A stretch of 64,000 bases of DNA from Oscillospiraceae bacterium (GCA_024404915.1 JAKSPJ010000009.1:1-64000), one strand, 5' to 3'. Positions 25,766 to 35,563 are shown, counted from the stretch's first letter. The notes: a model not told the origin generated them from the sequence alone. Translations and numbers: made by a program.

Positions 25766-25832
25766 TACACTGGCTGCTGAATTGCATACACCCGAAAAGC
25801 GTTTATCCTGCGCTCCGCATACATAACCGCAT

Positions 25833-25868
25833 AAAAAACACCTCTGAAAAACTCAGAGGTGTTTTTGT
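25833..25868. terminator. Bidirectional terminator
   Basis: Perfect stem AAAACACCTCTGA / TCAGAGGTGTTTT flanked by A- and T-runs, so it works for the plus-strand glycosyltransferase and the minus-strand LCP-like gene. Confidence 0.9.
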
Positions 25869-25879
25869 ATATGTCGGAA

Positions 25880-26860
25880 TTATTCTTCACTCTTGGAGGA
25901 GTGACTGCCGGTTGTTGACTGATAGAACATAATTTTCAGGTTATCCAGGAATACCGGATGCGGCACAACAGCGCCCTCATCGGACATGCTGCACATAATA
26001 CCGATGCCCCGTGCAGGTGCCTGGGCATATTCAAACACATAGCTGATGGCGTGACGATGATCGGAGAAGTCCATCGCTGTAACATCCGTGGTAACATTAT
26101 TGATTACGGCACTGAAATAGCTGTCCAGATTTCGTGCAACACGGGCACCGCCGTCTACTGCGCCGTTTCCGTGGGCATTATCATCACCAATACACTGGTT
26201 CAGAAGCTGTGCAATTGACAGACCAATGACTGTGCTGCGTTCCTCCTCACTGGAATAGTTATTACTGGTCAGCAATGTTTCCAGCTGCTTGTTATCCAGA
26301 AGTACAGCTGCCTCTGAAGGACGAAGGCCGTCATCCTTAATGGGGACCACATAGGATACGTTTCCGATTAAGTTGACCATTGTCTGGAAGCCCTCGCTGT
26401 CCATCTGAATATAGTAATCAATGGGCTGCTCCAGCAACTCGGAAATAGCCGTCTTCAATGCTTCCGGCTTATAGTCCGTGTAGCATGCGCCGACTGACAT
26501 ATTTCTGCCCTCATAGCTGACCTGCAGATCCAGAGGAACACCTACACAGAACATAGCCTTTCTGACCGGGTCAAAACGAAGCATCATGATGGCAGTCTGT
26601 CTGTCCGGTTCATCCGGATCCAGGATAAACAGTGTTGTTTTGATGTCAGCATCTGAAATGCTGGTGGTTGCACTCTGCATCATGGGAAGCTCATCTGTCT
26701 TTACAGTGATCTTGTTATAGAAATAAAGTGCAACGCCGCCAAATACAATCAGAGAAATCAGAACCGTAATCATAAAAGGAATTGCGGTGCTTCCCGCACG
26801 GGGACCGCGTCGTTTGTAATAGGAATAACTCATGTCTTTGTTGCAGTGCATATGATGCAA
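25880..26860 (-). CDS. Divergent LytR-CpsA-Psr (LCP) family protein
   Basis: 326 residues: a short basic cytoplasmic tail (MSYSYYKRRGPRAG region), one membrane helix (~30-50) and an extracellular domain with the LCP layout. IDYYIQMDSEGFQTMVNLIGNVSYVVP matches the family element IDYYVxVxFEGFxxLVDxLGGVxVxVP. LCP proteins transfer wall polymers to peptidoglycan. Here the usual PRDT arginine motif reads VPLDL and the R-x-R-H element is absent, so activity is doubtful. The TTG start at 26860 has AAGGAG 6 nt upstream; ATG 26851 or 26833 are alternatives without a good site. It overlaps the preceding SLOG gene by 31 nt. Confidence 0.7.
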   Translation of the reverse strand: MHHMHCNKDMSYSYYKRRGPRAGSTAIPFMITVLISLIVFGGVALYFYNKITVKTDELPMMQSATTSISDADIKTTLFILDPDEPDRQTAIMMLRFDPVRKAMFCVGVPLDLQVSYEGRNMSVGACYTDYKPEALKTAISELLEQPIDYYIQMDSEGFQTMVNLIGNVSYVVPIKDDGLRPSEAAVLLDNKQLETLLTSNNYSSEEERSTVIGLSIAQLLNQCIGDDNAHGNGAVDGGARVARNLDSYFSAVINNVTTDVTAMDFSDHRHAISYVFEYAQAPARGIGIMCSMSDEGAVVPHPVFLDNLKIMFYQSTTGSHSSKSEE

Positions 26861-27402
26861 CTGCGGCTCCTTTCTAAAAACTGAAAATAAGTGTGTGCCG
26901 GCACAGACTGCTGCTGTGCTCTCTGCAGGGAAATAATACGCATTTCCATACCGGCCTGCTTTGCCATGCGGATGGTCTGCCCTGTGCCGGAATGAGAATC
27001 TTCTGCCACGGCAATGATGCGCCGGCAATGATCAACCATATATTGATTTCGCATGCGGAATGCGCCGGGATGGTAGTGCGGACAAACCTGAATCACGGCA
27101 TCTGCCGCATGGAGAACCGATTGAAAATGGTATCGGGTACTCCCTTGCAGATGATGATTGAATTCGGGATAAGGCATAGCGCAAATCAACCGGATATTCG
27201 GATGTTGTCTGCGAAAATACAGGATGATGTCCGCCGCCCACAGGTCAATGCCGAGAGACATACCCACATAGAATGCGGATGCACCGTCTGCAATGGCATC
27301 TTCGATTTCACGATACAGCAGGCTCAGCATCATTCGCAGGGGGGCGCCCTCCGGCAGCTTTTCCGGCCGATGTCCGGAAATACAGACAGAAAAGGGTTTC
27401 AT
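26830..27402 (-). CDS. SLOG-family protein (DUF1273, YpsA-like)
   Basis: 190 residues with a Rossmann-like fold. The N-terminal CISGHRPEKL and FYVGMSLGIDLWAADIIL, then DAVIQVCPHYHPGAFRMRNQYMVDH, are the SLOG/DUF1273 pattern also found in Bacillus YpsA. SLOG domains are thought to bind nucleotide-like ligands; YpsA affects cell division and osmotic response, and the function here is unknown. The start codon shares one base with the stop of the upstream kinase gene (TGATG). Confidence 0.82.
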   Translation of the reverse strand: MKPFSVCISGHRPEKLPEGAPLRMMLSLLYREIEDAIADGASAFYVGMSLGIDLWAADIILYFRRQHPNIRLICAMPYPEFNHHLQGSTRYHFQSVLHAADAVIQVCPHYHPGAFRMRNQYMVDHCRRIIAVAEDSHSGTGQTIRMAKQAGMEMRIISLQRAQQQSVPAHTYFQFLERSRSCIICTATKT

Positions 27403-28337
27403 CAGCTGGTGAAAATGGAACCGCCGATGAACTCACGCACCAGCGAGCTTTCCGGAATCCAGTCGTCAGAAACCGGGGTAATTGCCTCCAGGAAACGGCA
27501 AAGGGCAGGGATGCCTGTTTCCAGAGATGCCGACAGTGCAAGCTCCTGCACGATACCCAGAATCTGCGGGGCATATACGGCAAGTTCGTAACCGATGAAA
27601 GTATCCAGCTCATAATTGGCCAGATGCTTATAGGGCATAATGTACAAATTCTCACCCCTTGAAATACTGGTCAGCATCTCAAAGGATTCTTCCGGTGCTC
27701 TGCCTCGTGTACGGCTGTCACGAATCAGTCTCCGTGCAAATCGAATCAGGGAGGGGTGCAGTTTTTCGTCCCCCATCTGAATTCTGGTGCGCACACTCAG
27801 ATAAACACGGCTGGCAATATCATGGGACTGTCCTGTCACTTCCGGATTCAAAGCATGAATGCCTTCCATGATAATCAGCTCATGGGGATTTCTGCGAAGA
27901 ATTCTGCCGGACCTGCACTGTTTCTGTGCTGCGAAATCAAACTTCGGCAGTTCAACGGCTTCTCCCCTTGCCAGCTGCTCCAGCTGTGTATTCAGCAGGT
28001 CAGTGTCCAGGCGCAGCGGAGATTCATAATCCGGTCTGCCAAACTGGTCCACAATATCTTTATTGCGTGTACCGTCTGCATAATAGTCATCCATAGACAA
28101 GGTATGCGCCTCATAGCCTGCCGCATCCAGAATCTGCTCCAGACGGTTGGCAGTAGTGGTTTTTCCGGAGCCGGACGGACCGGAAATCAATATAATCGGA
28201 CGTTCTGATGCATGCCGGCAGACATCATCTGCCAGATGGCGCAGCTGACGGTCATAAGCCGCTTCCGAATCAATGACGAACATTTCCGGTGTTTCCTGTG
28301 CCTGTTGGTTGATATCCTCAAGTGTGATAATATTCAT
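27402..28337 (-). CDS. Uridine kinase/phosphoribulokinase-family ATPase
   Basis: 311 residues. Walker A GPSGSGKT at 53-60, then TLSMDDYYAD with the metal aspartates, and IIMEGIHALNP for Walker B and substrate binding. This matches the nucleoside kinase group (uridine kinase family), although the N- and C-terminal extensions are longer than in a typical Udk of ~210 residues, so the substrate may not be uridine. GGAGG precedes ATG 28337. It sits between the DnaI-like loader and the SLOG gene in a tight operon. Confidence 0.85.
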   Translation of the reverse strand: MNIITLEDINQQAQETPEMFVIDSEAAYDRQLRHLADDVCRHASERPIILISGPSGSGKTTTANRLEQILDAAGYEAHTLSMDDYYADGTRNKDIVDQFGRPDYESPLRLDTDLLNTQLEQLARGEAVELPKFDFAAQKQCRSGRILRRNPHELIIMEGIHALNPEVTGQSHDIASRVYLSVRTRIQMGDEKLHPSLIRFARRLIRDSRTRGRAPEESFEMLTSISRGENLYIMPYKHLANYELDTFIGYELAVYAPQILGIVQELALSASLETGIPALCRFLEAITPVSDDWIPESSLVREFIGGSIFTS

Positions 28338-28348
28338 CCGTTTGCCTC

Positions 28349-29332
28349 CTAATTCATAGAATTTGCCATTTTCTTTTGCAGCCGAATATCTTTTCCATAG
28401 AACTGCAGGATTTCTGTTCCGGAGATCAGTCGTGAAAGCACACGGTCTCCGTATTTTTTCTGCAGTTCATTGTGATTCAGATTGGTATTGATAATCAGTG
28501 GCTTTCCATTCCCGATGCGTGAATTCACAATATTATATATGGCGGAACGTGCAAATGTGTTATCAAATTCCGTTCCGAAATCATCCAGTATCAGCAGGTC
28601 ACACTCCAGAAGCAGAGACATGGTATCTGTCGCAGCCTCACCGTATCCTCTGTGGAATTGTTCCTGTTCCAGCTTTCGGAGCAGATTGCCTGTGGAATCG
28701 TAGATGACATTATATCCCTTCTGCAGCACTTCTCCGGCAATGGCGAGGGAAAGATGTGTTTTGCCGAGGCCGGTATTGCCCAGCATCAGCAGGCCGCCGG
28801 AGCGGTTCAGGGAAAAGCACGCCGCATAGTTTTTGCAGGTCTGCAGAATCTGTTCCATCTGGTGATACTGATTCTCAGGAAGGCCCCTGTAATACTGCAG
28901 CGAGAAGGAACGGAAACTGCTGATGGAAAGAGGTGACTGGGCATTCAGCTGTTCAGAGCCGATTCTGCCGATTTCCCTTACCAGGCAGGTGCAGGGCTGA
29001 TTATTCAAAAAGCCTTTGTCATTGCAAAGTGTACAGGTGAAATGCGGGTCCAGATAATCAGCAGGATACTTATGTGCTGTCAGCAGATTGCGCATCATGG
29101 CATCTGCCTCTTCCCCCTGCCGGATAATCTCTTTTATGCGCTGACGGCTGTTTTCTGTGCCAAGCACCTTTGCGATGCTGACGCAGGTACTGCGGAGCTG
29201 TTTGTCCACCTCAGCAATTTCAGGAATTTCCCGATAAATCTGATTGGTACGGTTTTCCTGTTCCAGTTCAGCAGATATTCTTCGTTTTTTTATATTTGCA
29301 ACGGCCAGCTCATAAATTTGCTCTTTGGTCAT
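28349..29332 (-). CDS. DnaI/DnaC-like helicase loader ATPase
   Basis: 327 residues. A cysteine pair-based zinc site (CTLCNDKGFLNNQPCTC, ~100-117) is followed by an AAA+ domain: Walker A GNTGLGKTHLSLAI, Walker B LLILDDFGTE and the sensor NTNLN. This fits proteins that load the replicative helicase. The DnaD gene lies just upstream with a 17-nt gap, so the two probably act together at replication start or restart. Start 29332 follows GGGAGA; the frame from 29353 is less likely. Confidence 0.9.
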   Translation of the reverse strand: MTKEQIYELAVANIKKRRISAELEQENRTNQIYREIPEIAEVDKQLRSTCVSIAKVLGTENSRQRIKEIIRQGEEADAMMRNLLTAHKYPADYLDPHFTCTLCNDKGFLNNQPCTCLVREIGRIGSEQLNAQSPLSISSFRSFSLQYYRGLPENQYHQMEQILQTCKNYAACFSLNRSGGLLMLGNTGLGKTHLSLAIAGEVLQKGYNVIYDSTGNLLRKLEQEQFHRGYGEAATDTMSLLLECDLLILDDFGTEFDNTFARSAIYNIVNSRIGNGKPLIINTNLNHNELQKKYGDRVLSRLISGTEILQFYGKDIRLQKKMANSMN

Positions 29333-29349
29333 AATTGATCTCCCGTTTC

Positions 29350-30414
29350 TCAAAACCGATTAATCAGCTTTGCCACATCAGACATATCAATGGAAGAGGC
29401 ACTGTCTCTGGCGGCTGTACCGCCGGCAACTGCTGCCTGTTCCTGTTCATAGGATGCACGGAAAGCGGCATCATCCTTTTCAGCGGCCTCAATGGTTCGG
29501 ATACCGCTGGAAATCCATCTTTGCAGAATGCCGTTCAGGTAATAAAAGGAGAATTTTCCGTTTTTGTTGTTCAGAGATTTTTCGTAAGCATGCCGAATCA
29601 GCTCCAGGGATAAACCTGCCTGCTGCCATTCGTCAATCGCCTGCTGCATTTTCTCCGTGGGACGGCGATCCATCTCCATCATTTTTACAATTTCGCCGGT
29701 AAAGGAACGTGCGGAAGCACGTCTGCTGATGTCACCTTCCGCCTGCGTATGGGTAACAATGCCCCGTTCCTGCCATTCCATGGCGATTTTTTCCATGTAC
29801 CGCACCTGAAAACAGTTTGACTGAATACAGAAAGCAGCCAGCATCATCAGAAGGTCGGCGCCCAGTCCGAGATATTCTGTCATCCAGATAAAGCTTTTCT
29901 GCTCCGTCATGGTGAGGGGCTTTCCTGCTGCTTTTTCTACAAAGTGGAAAAGTTCTGCCAGATTCCTGTTGTTCTGTATTCTGTCAGCAATTTCAGAAGG
30001 CATAATGGAGAAATTGCTGCTGGAGGCCTGAAGCTTCGCATCAGATGTTTCCGCAGGCTTTGGCTGTACCGGCGGTTCTGCAGGTGCTGCAGTCACCCCG
30101 GGGACGGTTACAGCAGGCGTGCCGATGACAGCTGCAGGGGCAGGGGACGGTTCCTGTGGAGATATGGTTGTTTTCACAGCAGGCTGAACATTATTCAGAA
30201 TGTTCACATTCTGCCAGAAAACAATCGCTTCTTCAACGGAAGAGGGAAGAACTTTGCAGTTCTGCGCAATCTGTTCCGTGGTCAGATGTCTGTCAGAATA
30301 GCACAGCAGATACAGCAGAACCTTGAGTTGGTCATGGCTGGCAATCCCCAGCAGATGCTCTGCAACTGTAGTGGGGACGGAAAACGAGTGTCCCTGATTG
30401 AGAAAATATTCCAT
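29350..30414 (-). CDS. DnaD-domain replication initiation protein
   Basis: 354 residues. A winged-helix-like N-terminus (1-~80), an Ala/Pro-rich linker (~85-140), then two DnaD/DnaB_II helical modules (~165-240 and ~260-320), the second ending in the family motif FYYLNGILQRWISSG. DnaD binds and opens DNA and recruits the helicase loader. Start 30414 follows GGAAGGAG; the longer frame to 30477 has no support. First gene of the operon, with a promoter at 30482-30510. Confidence 0.88.
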   Translation of the reverse strand: MEYFLNQGHSFSVPTTVAEHLLGIASHDQLKVLLYLLCYSDRHLTTEQIAQNCKVLPSSVEEAIVFWQNVNILNNVQPAVKTTISPQEPSPAPAAVIGTPAVTVPGVTAAPAEPPVQPKPAETSDAKLQASSSNFSIMPSEIADRIQNNRNLAELFHFVEKAAGKPLTMTEQKSFIWMTEYLGLGADLLMMLAAFCIQSNCFQVRYMEKIAMEWQERGIVTHTQAEGDISRRASARSFTGEIVKMMEMDRRPTEKMQQAIDEWQQAGLSLELIRHAYEKSLNNKNGKFSFYYLNGILQRWISSGIRTIEAAEKDDAAFRASYEQEQAAVAGGTAARDSASSIDMSDVAKLINRF

Positions 30415-30481
30415 TTCTGCAATCTCCTTCCCTCGAAAGTTTTTCTGTTCTATGTGTAAGCGGACATAGCAATACATATAT

Positions 30482-30510
30482 AGTATATCACAAAATCAGA
30501 AAAAAGTAAA
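30482..30510 (-). promoter_or_regulatory. Sigma-A promoter of the dnaD operon
   Basis: TTTACT-17 nt-TATACT, about 60 bp before the DnaD start. Confidence 0.65.
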
Positions 30511-30658
30511 GTCCAGAATGGCGGATTTCTTCGTTTGAAAGATATCAAGCCGAATTCACAAAAAAGAAAATAAAAGCATCTCCGCTTTTGTACTGAATTG
30601 CTGTAGCTGCCGCAGCTGAAACCCTGAACGGGTCATCGGTCGTTTTCGTGGTTTCTAC

Positions 30659-30687
30659 TTGCATAATTTCATCGAATGTGGTATAAT
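30659..30687 (+). promoter_or_regulatory. Sigma-A promoter of the large membrane protein operon
   Basis: TTGCAT-17 nt-TATAAT, about 70 bp upstream of the start at 30757. The ~150 bp before it hold only short GC-rich inverted repeats (CTGTAGCTGCCGCAGCTG). Confidence 0.85.
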
Positions 30688-30756
30688 AATGAGTAATACA
30701 ATTACTTAGATGCAACCTAAAAAAATGTGTAGTATTAATTATTGGAGGATTTTGCT

Positions 30757-33700
30757 ATGGAATGGGCTATCCTGGTCATCATAGCAATTGCGTGGCTGCT
30801 GTCACCGATTGTTTTGCTGCCGATCGTTTTATTTGTCAGAAAAAAGCTGAAACGGCGTGATATACTGCTGACACAGCTTTATTTGCAGAACAGAATTCAT
30901 TTCCAGGAGTTGCAGGAAGCAGGCATTCCGGCGAATGCCTTAAACAAGCTGACGCCTGTACAGACCGGTATATCTTCAGACAAAAATCTGGAGACGGCAC
31001 AGAAGCTGGCGGAATTCGCCGCAGAATCTTCCATTGCCACAATGCAACTGCAGAACGATATTGCAGCGGCAGAAAAAGCTGTTCCATCAGTGGAGTCCCC
31101 TGCAGCGGCGACTCCTGCTGCAGAACACGCTGCTGAAACAGTTCTGCCTGCAGAAGAAGCAGCGGAGGAAGCAAGCATTTCTGAAGTCGCTGCAAAGGAA
31201 ACTCTGGTTCCGATCACAGAGCATATCCCTGGGGAAGCCGCAGCAGCCGAACCGGAGAAGGAACAGCCTGCCTTTACCGCAGAGCAAAAGCCGCAGGAAA
31301 TGGTTCCGCAGGCAGCCCCTCAGAAAGAATGGCCGCAGCAGGTTTCTCCGGAGCCTTCCCGTCTGTTCCGTTTTTCGCCTGTTTCCGTTCTGCTGACAGT
31401 GGGCGTGGTACTGGTGGTGGCGGCAAGCTTCCTGTTTGTGCGCTCAGCCTGGGGCACGCTGACTGACGTGGGCCGTCTGATGACATTGGCGGCAGGCAGT
31501 GTATTGTTTTTCGGTACATCCGCACTGGCACGCCGTATATGGCATCTGGAGCGCACCAGCATGGCATTTTTCACATTGGGAAGTGCATTCTTCCCCGTTT
31601 CCATATGGGCAGCAGGATATTTTCATTTGCTGGGCAGCGGCCTGTCAGGCCCGGATAACCCCTGGCTGTTTGCTCTGGCATTCTGCTCCTTTACGATTGT
31701 CGCCGCCTGTGCGGTCAAGCTGTACCGCCAGGTCAGCTGGTGCATTGCATCGCTATGCGGTATGACTCTGTCATATTTTGCCTTTGCCATTGGCATCGGA
31801 AAGGCAATACAGACTGTCTGCACTCCTCATGAGAAGTACGATACCCAGCTGGGAGATGCGGTATTTCTTCTGGCATTGTCCCTGTTTGCGGCAGCAATCA
31901 TCTGGGTAAGCAGACCGCTTCGCAAGCGTTTGTCCTATGGCTTTGAATGGGTCATAGAGCCCTTCGCACTGGCTGTCAGCATTCTATTCACTCTGTTTAT
32001 GGTCGGTACCATATTCCAGGACCATTTCCGTATTCTGGGTACCGTGGCATTGTTTATCTCCATGACTGTTTATTTTGCGCCTGCAATTACAGATCGGCTG
32101 AAAGGATTCAGTGCACCGCCGGCGGCCCTTTTGGCGATAGGCGGATTCATGTCCCTGTTCAATGCTTTCAAAACCATCCGTGATATGTTCCATGGGCTGG
32201 AGCTTTCCCTGGGTGCATTCGTATTTGTCTGCTGCGCAATTGTTTGGGCGGTTATGCTGATGATAAAGGGATTCCCTGACCCTGCGGAAAAAGGCCATTT
32301 TCTGACGGCAATTGCCCTGTCGCTGATGACAGATGCATTTCTGATTATGGGTGCCCTGGATGGCGAAGGCGAAATCTGGATGATTCCGCTTCTGGTACTG
32401 ATTCTCATGGTTCTGACTATTGTGGCAGGCGGCAAACAGCCTGTCAGGGCAATCTGCTGCCTGGTGGCTGCTGACTGCATTGCCATCTGCGTCGGCATTT
32501 CCAACAGCATTTCACTGATTGAATCGGCAGGAAATTCTATTGCCGCCTTGGCAATGATGCTGCTCTCACTGCTGGCATTTGCTGCATTCTTCGTAACCAG
32601 ACGTTACCGCACAGTGCTTTCTGATCTGGCATTTCCCATTCTGATTGGTGCTGGTGCATTTGCCCTGATGGATCCATACAATTCTGCTGAAGCACAGCTG
32701 CATCCGGGATTCTATGTCTTCGTCATCACAGGGATAGCATTGTCATTGCTGTTCTGGTATCTGGCACTGGAAAAAGACGAGCCGCATCCTGCCGGATTCC
32801 TGTTTGCATCGCTGGTTCCTGCTGCTTTGATGTTCACTGTGTGTATCACCCTGAATTACGTCAAAAATCAGATGGCATGGTGCATATGGAGCGTTGTGTC
32901 ATTTGCACTGGGCTTTGCAACCTACTACACAACGAAAAAGAGATTCCATACTGTCCGCAAAGCATTGTTTTCGCTTCTGATTGTGCCTCCTGCATTGTGG
33001 GCTGTGCTGCATTTTGATACATATCCCTTGAAGATGCTTGCCTGGACCTGCGCCACACAGCTGATTGCCGTGGCGGCTCTGTTCCTGGTATGGCGCATTT
33101 TCTCCAATCACGGATTCCGCAGTATTGCAGGAACAGCCTTTGGCACTGCCGTCATTCTGATGTGCGAAGCATCCTTCCTGGTGATGAAGGAGGGCCTTCA
33201 CAGTTCTTTCCCTGCCTGTGTCATGGTATCGGGAATGCTGGTGCTTCTGTTCAGTGCGGTGGCCGGCTACATTTCAAAAGAGGCAATTCGCTTTGTCGGC
33301 AGCCGTTCCTTTGGCGATGCAATGCAGCTGATTGCCCCCTGCACAGCGCTTTTGCTCAGCTTTTTGGTGCTGTACGGCCTGAACGAGAACGAATGGTCTG
33401 TATTCTTCTGGCTCTACTGTGCTGCAGTGTGCCTGCTTTCCTGGCTGGTAAGCCGCCCGCATCACCTGATTATGCCCTGCGTCAGTACATTTTCCCTGCT
33501 GATCTGCCTGGAGGCGCTTCGTGTACACCTCTATGATGATGAAAACAGCGCACGCTCTTTCGCAGCGGCAATGGTTGGCGCTCTGGTACTGACAATACTG
33601 TTCCCCTATATGGGCTATGTACTGCGTGAGGCAGAGAACAATCTGAAAAAACAGCGCCGTTCCTGGTCACTGACTTTGTTCGGCGGTGCTGTGCCCCTCT

Positions 33701-34350
33701 GGGTACTGACTATGACCATGGATCTGAATAACGTCTGCTACGACCACACGGAAGAACGCTGGCTGTTATTCCTTGTGCCTATACTGATCGGCGGATTCAT
33801 CCTGCATTTTGTGCCGCAAATTGAAAGTCATGACTGGAAGCGCAGACTGATTGCAGCGGCCTCCGGCTGCGGCCTGCTGGCCTGCTGGATTCAGCCCATG
33901 TTCGATGTAGATGGCACCTATCTTGAGAACAAGCTGCATCTGCTTCCGCTGATTGCCTTCGGCGTGCTGATTCAAAAGCTCTACGGTCAGAAAACAGGCA
34001 GCAAATTCCTGTTCAGCATCGGCGTATACGCTATGATTCGCCTGATGTTCTGCGCATTTGATACGGAAGCAGCGGAGGATCTTCTGACATTCCTTGCAAT
34101 GGCATTGATTGTCACCATCGGTTCTTTCTATGTAAAGCAGAAAAAATGGTTCCTGCTGGGCGTTGGTTCTTTGATTCTGGTCGCATTATATCTCCAGTCG
34201 CAATTGTTCTCAGGCGTCATCTGGTGGGCTTACCTGCTGATTGCCGGCCTGGTTCTGATTATTGTGGGTGCGGCAAATGAAACGCTGAAACAGCGTGGGG
34301 AATCCCTGAAGACGAAAGCAGGAAGACTCTGGAACGAATGGGAATGGTAA
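30757..34350 (+). CDS. Very large multi-pass membrane protein (DUF2157/SCO7613-like)
   Basis: 1,197 residues. One N-terminal membrane helix, then an Ala/Glu/Pro-rich linker (~85-200, many PAAEHAAETVLPAEEAAEE-like units), then from ~205 on roughly thirty hydrophobic segments with short polar loops. The repeated short-loop topology resembles actinobacterial SCO7613-type and DUF2157-type proteins, whose functions are unknown. GGAGG lies 7 nt before ATG 30757. It is followed after 15 bp by rimM, so it shares a message with two RNA-modification genes, an unusual partnership. Confidence 0.7.
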   Translation: MEWAILVIIAIAWLLSPIVLLPIVLFVRKKLKRRDILLTQLYLQNRIHFQELQEAGIPANALNKLTPVQTGISSDKNLETAQKLAEFAAESSIATMQLQNDIAAAEKAVPSVESPAAATPAAEHAAETVLPAEEAAEEASISEVAAKETLVPITEHIPGEAAAAEPEKEQPAFTAEQKPQEMVPQAAPQKEWPQQVSPEPSRLFRFSPVSVLLTVGVVLVVAASFLFVRSAWGTLTDVGRLMTLAAGSVLFFGTSALARRIWHLERTSMAFFTLGSAFFPVSIWAAGYFHLLGSGLSGPDNPWLFALAFCSFTIVAACAVKLYRQVSWCIASLCGMTLSYFAFAIGIGKAIQTVCTPHEKYDTQLGDAVFLLALSLFAAAIIWVSRPLRKRLSYGFEWVIEPFALAVSILFTLFMVGTIFQDHFRILGTVALFISMTVYFAPAITDRLKGFSAPPAALLAIGGFMSLFNAFKTIRDMFHGLELSLGAFVFVCCAIVWAVMLMIKGFPDPAEKGHFLTAIALSLMTDAFLIMGALDGEGEIWMIPLLVLILMVLTIVAGGKQPVRAICCLVAADCIAICVGISNSISLIESAGNSIAALAMMLLSLLAFAAFFVTRRYRTVLSDLAFPILIGAGAFALMDPYNSAEAQLHPGFYVFVITGIALSLLFWYLALEKDEPHPAGFLFASLVPAALMFTVCITLNYVKNQMAWCIWSVVSFALGFATYYTTKKRFHTVRKALFSLLIVPPALWAVLHFDTYPLKMLAWTCATQLIAVAALFLVWRIFSNHGFRSIAGTAFGTAVILMCEASFLVMKEGLHSSFPACVMVSGMLVLLFSAVAGYISKEAIRFVGSRSFGDAMQLIAPCTALLLSFLVLYGLNENEWSVFFWLYCAAVCLLSWLVSRPHHLIMPCVSTFSLLICLEALRVHLYDDENSARSFAAAMVGALVLTILFPYMGYVLREAENNLKKQRRSWSLTLFGGAVPLWVLTMTMDLNNVCYDHTEERWLLFLVPILIGGFILHFVPQIESHDWKRRLIAAASGCGLLACWIQPMFDVDGTYLENKLHLLPLIAFGVLIQKLYGQKTGSKFLFSIGVYAMIRLMFCAFDTEAAEDLLTFLAMALIVTIGSFYVKQKKWFLLGVGSLILVALYLQSQLFSGVIWWAYLLIAGLVLIIVGAANETLKQRGESLKTKAGRLWNEWEW

Positions 34351-34365
34351 GAAAGGAAAAGGGAA

Positions 34366-34881
34366 ATGAAAAAACAATATCTTGAAATCGGTAAAATTGT
34401 CAATGTGCATGGACTAAATGGTGTTGTAAAAATCATGCCCTGGTGTGACAGTGCAGAATTCCTCTGCGAATTTGAAATGTTATACCGCGGCAAAGAACAT
34501 GTGCCCATGAATATCGAAAAAGCAAGCGTCCAGAAAAATATGGCTTTGGTCAAGTTTGAGGGCATAGATACCCCCGAAGCGGCCAATGCGCTCCGCAATA
34601 CTGTGCTGTACATGGACCGGGAAGATGTGGAACTGGATGACGATACTTATTTCATCCAGGATCTGATTGGCATGGATGTAAAGGATGCAGACAACGGCAA
34701 GATTTATGGCAAACTGAATGATGTTTTGCAGACCGGTGCAAATGATGTATATGAGATCAAAACCGAAAGCGGAAAAATGCTGCTGGCTCCCGTGATTCCG
34801 GAGGTTGTTCTGCAGATTGATTTCGATGCGGACACCATTCTGATCCGGCCTTTGGAGGGACTGTTTGACGATGCGGATTGA
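34366..34881 (+). CDS. rimM: Ribosome maturation factor RimM
   Basis: 171 residues. The N-terminal beta-barrel has the family start YLEIGKIVNVHGLNGVVKI, and the C-terminal PRC barrel contains YFIQDLIGMDV and YEIKTESGKMLLAPVIPEVV. RimM assists 30S head assembly by binding S19. AAAGGAAAAGGGAA precedes the ATG. The end overlaps trmD by 11 nt, the usual pairing. Confidence 0.95.
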   Translation: MKKQYLEIGKIVNVHGLNGVVKIMPWCDSAEFLCEFEMLYRGKEHVPMNIEKASVQKNMALVKFEGIDTPEAANALRNTVLYMDREDVELDDDTYFIQDLIGMDVKDADNGKIYGKLNDVLQTGANDVYEIKTESGKMLLAPVIPEVVLQIDFDADTILIRPLEGLFDDAD

Positions 34882-35563
34882 GATTGCAACGCTGTTTCCT
34901 GAAATGTGTGAGGCGGTTCTATCGGAAAGCATTATCGGAAGAGCCCGCAGCAAAGGGGCAATTGAGGTGCACTGCCACCAGATTCGTGCATACACCAAGG
35001 ACCGCCACAATCGTGTAGACGATTCCCCATTTGGGGGCGGCATGGGTATGGTCATGCAGGCACAGCCCATCTACGACTGCTGGCGTGCAGTGCAGGCGCA
35101 ATCTGATTTGCCCATGCATACCATTTATCTTTCTCCCAAGGGGAAAGTACTTACGCAGGAACGGGTTAAGGAACTGGCAGCGATTCCGAGACTGTTTCTG
35201 CTGTGCGGTCATTACGAAGGCATAGACCAGCGTGTCCTTGATAAAATAGTGGATGAGGAAATTTCTGTAGGAGATTATGTGGTGACAGGCGGCGAGCTGC
35301 CTGCCATGATTCTGACAGATGCAGTGGCTCGTATGTGTGAAAATGTGCTTCCTTCTTCAGAGGCATATGAGGAAGAAAGCCACTACAACGGTCTGCTGGA
35401 ATACCCACAGTATACAAGGCCGGAGATTTGGGAGGATATGGCTGTCCCCTCTGTATTATTGAGCGGACATCACAAAAACATTTCACAATGGCGGACAGAA
35501 CAGAGCCAAATGATCACTCGTGAACGCCGTCCGGACCTTTGGACAAAATGGTCAAATAAATAA
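34871..35563 (+). CDS. trmD: tRNA (guanine-N1-)-methyltransferase TrmD
   Basis: 230 residues. Methylates G37 of tRNAs using S-adenosylmethionine in a trefoil-knot fold. Visible motifs: MRIEIATLFPEM at the start, DRHNRVDDSPFGGGMGMVM, LLCGHYEGID and the knot SVGDYVVTGGELPAM. ATG 34871 is preferred, with GGAGG 10 nt upstream inside rimM; TTG 34865 is possible. A terminator follows. Confidence 0.96.
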   Translation: MRIEIATLFPEMCEAVLSESIIGRARSKGAIEVHCHQIRAYTKDRHNRVDDSPFGGGMGMVMQAQPIYDCWRAVQAQSDLPMHTIYLSPKGKVLTQERVKELAAIPRLFLLCGHYEGIDQRVLDKIVDEEISVGDYVVTGGELPAMILTDAVARMCENVLPSSEAYEEESHYNGLLEYPQYTRPEIWEDMAVPSVLLSGHHKNISQWRTEQSQMITRERRPDLWTKWSNK

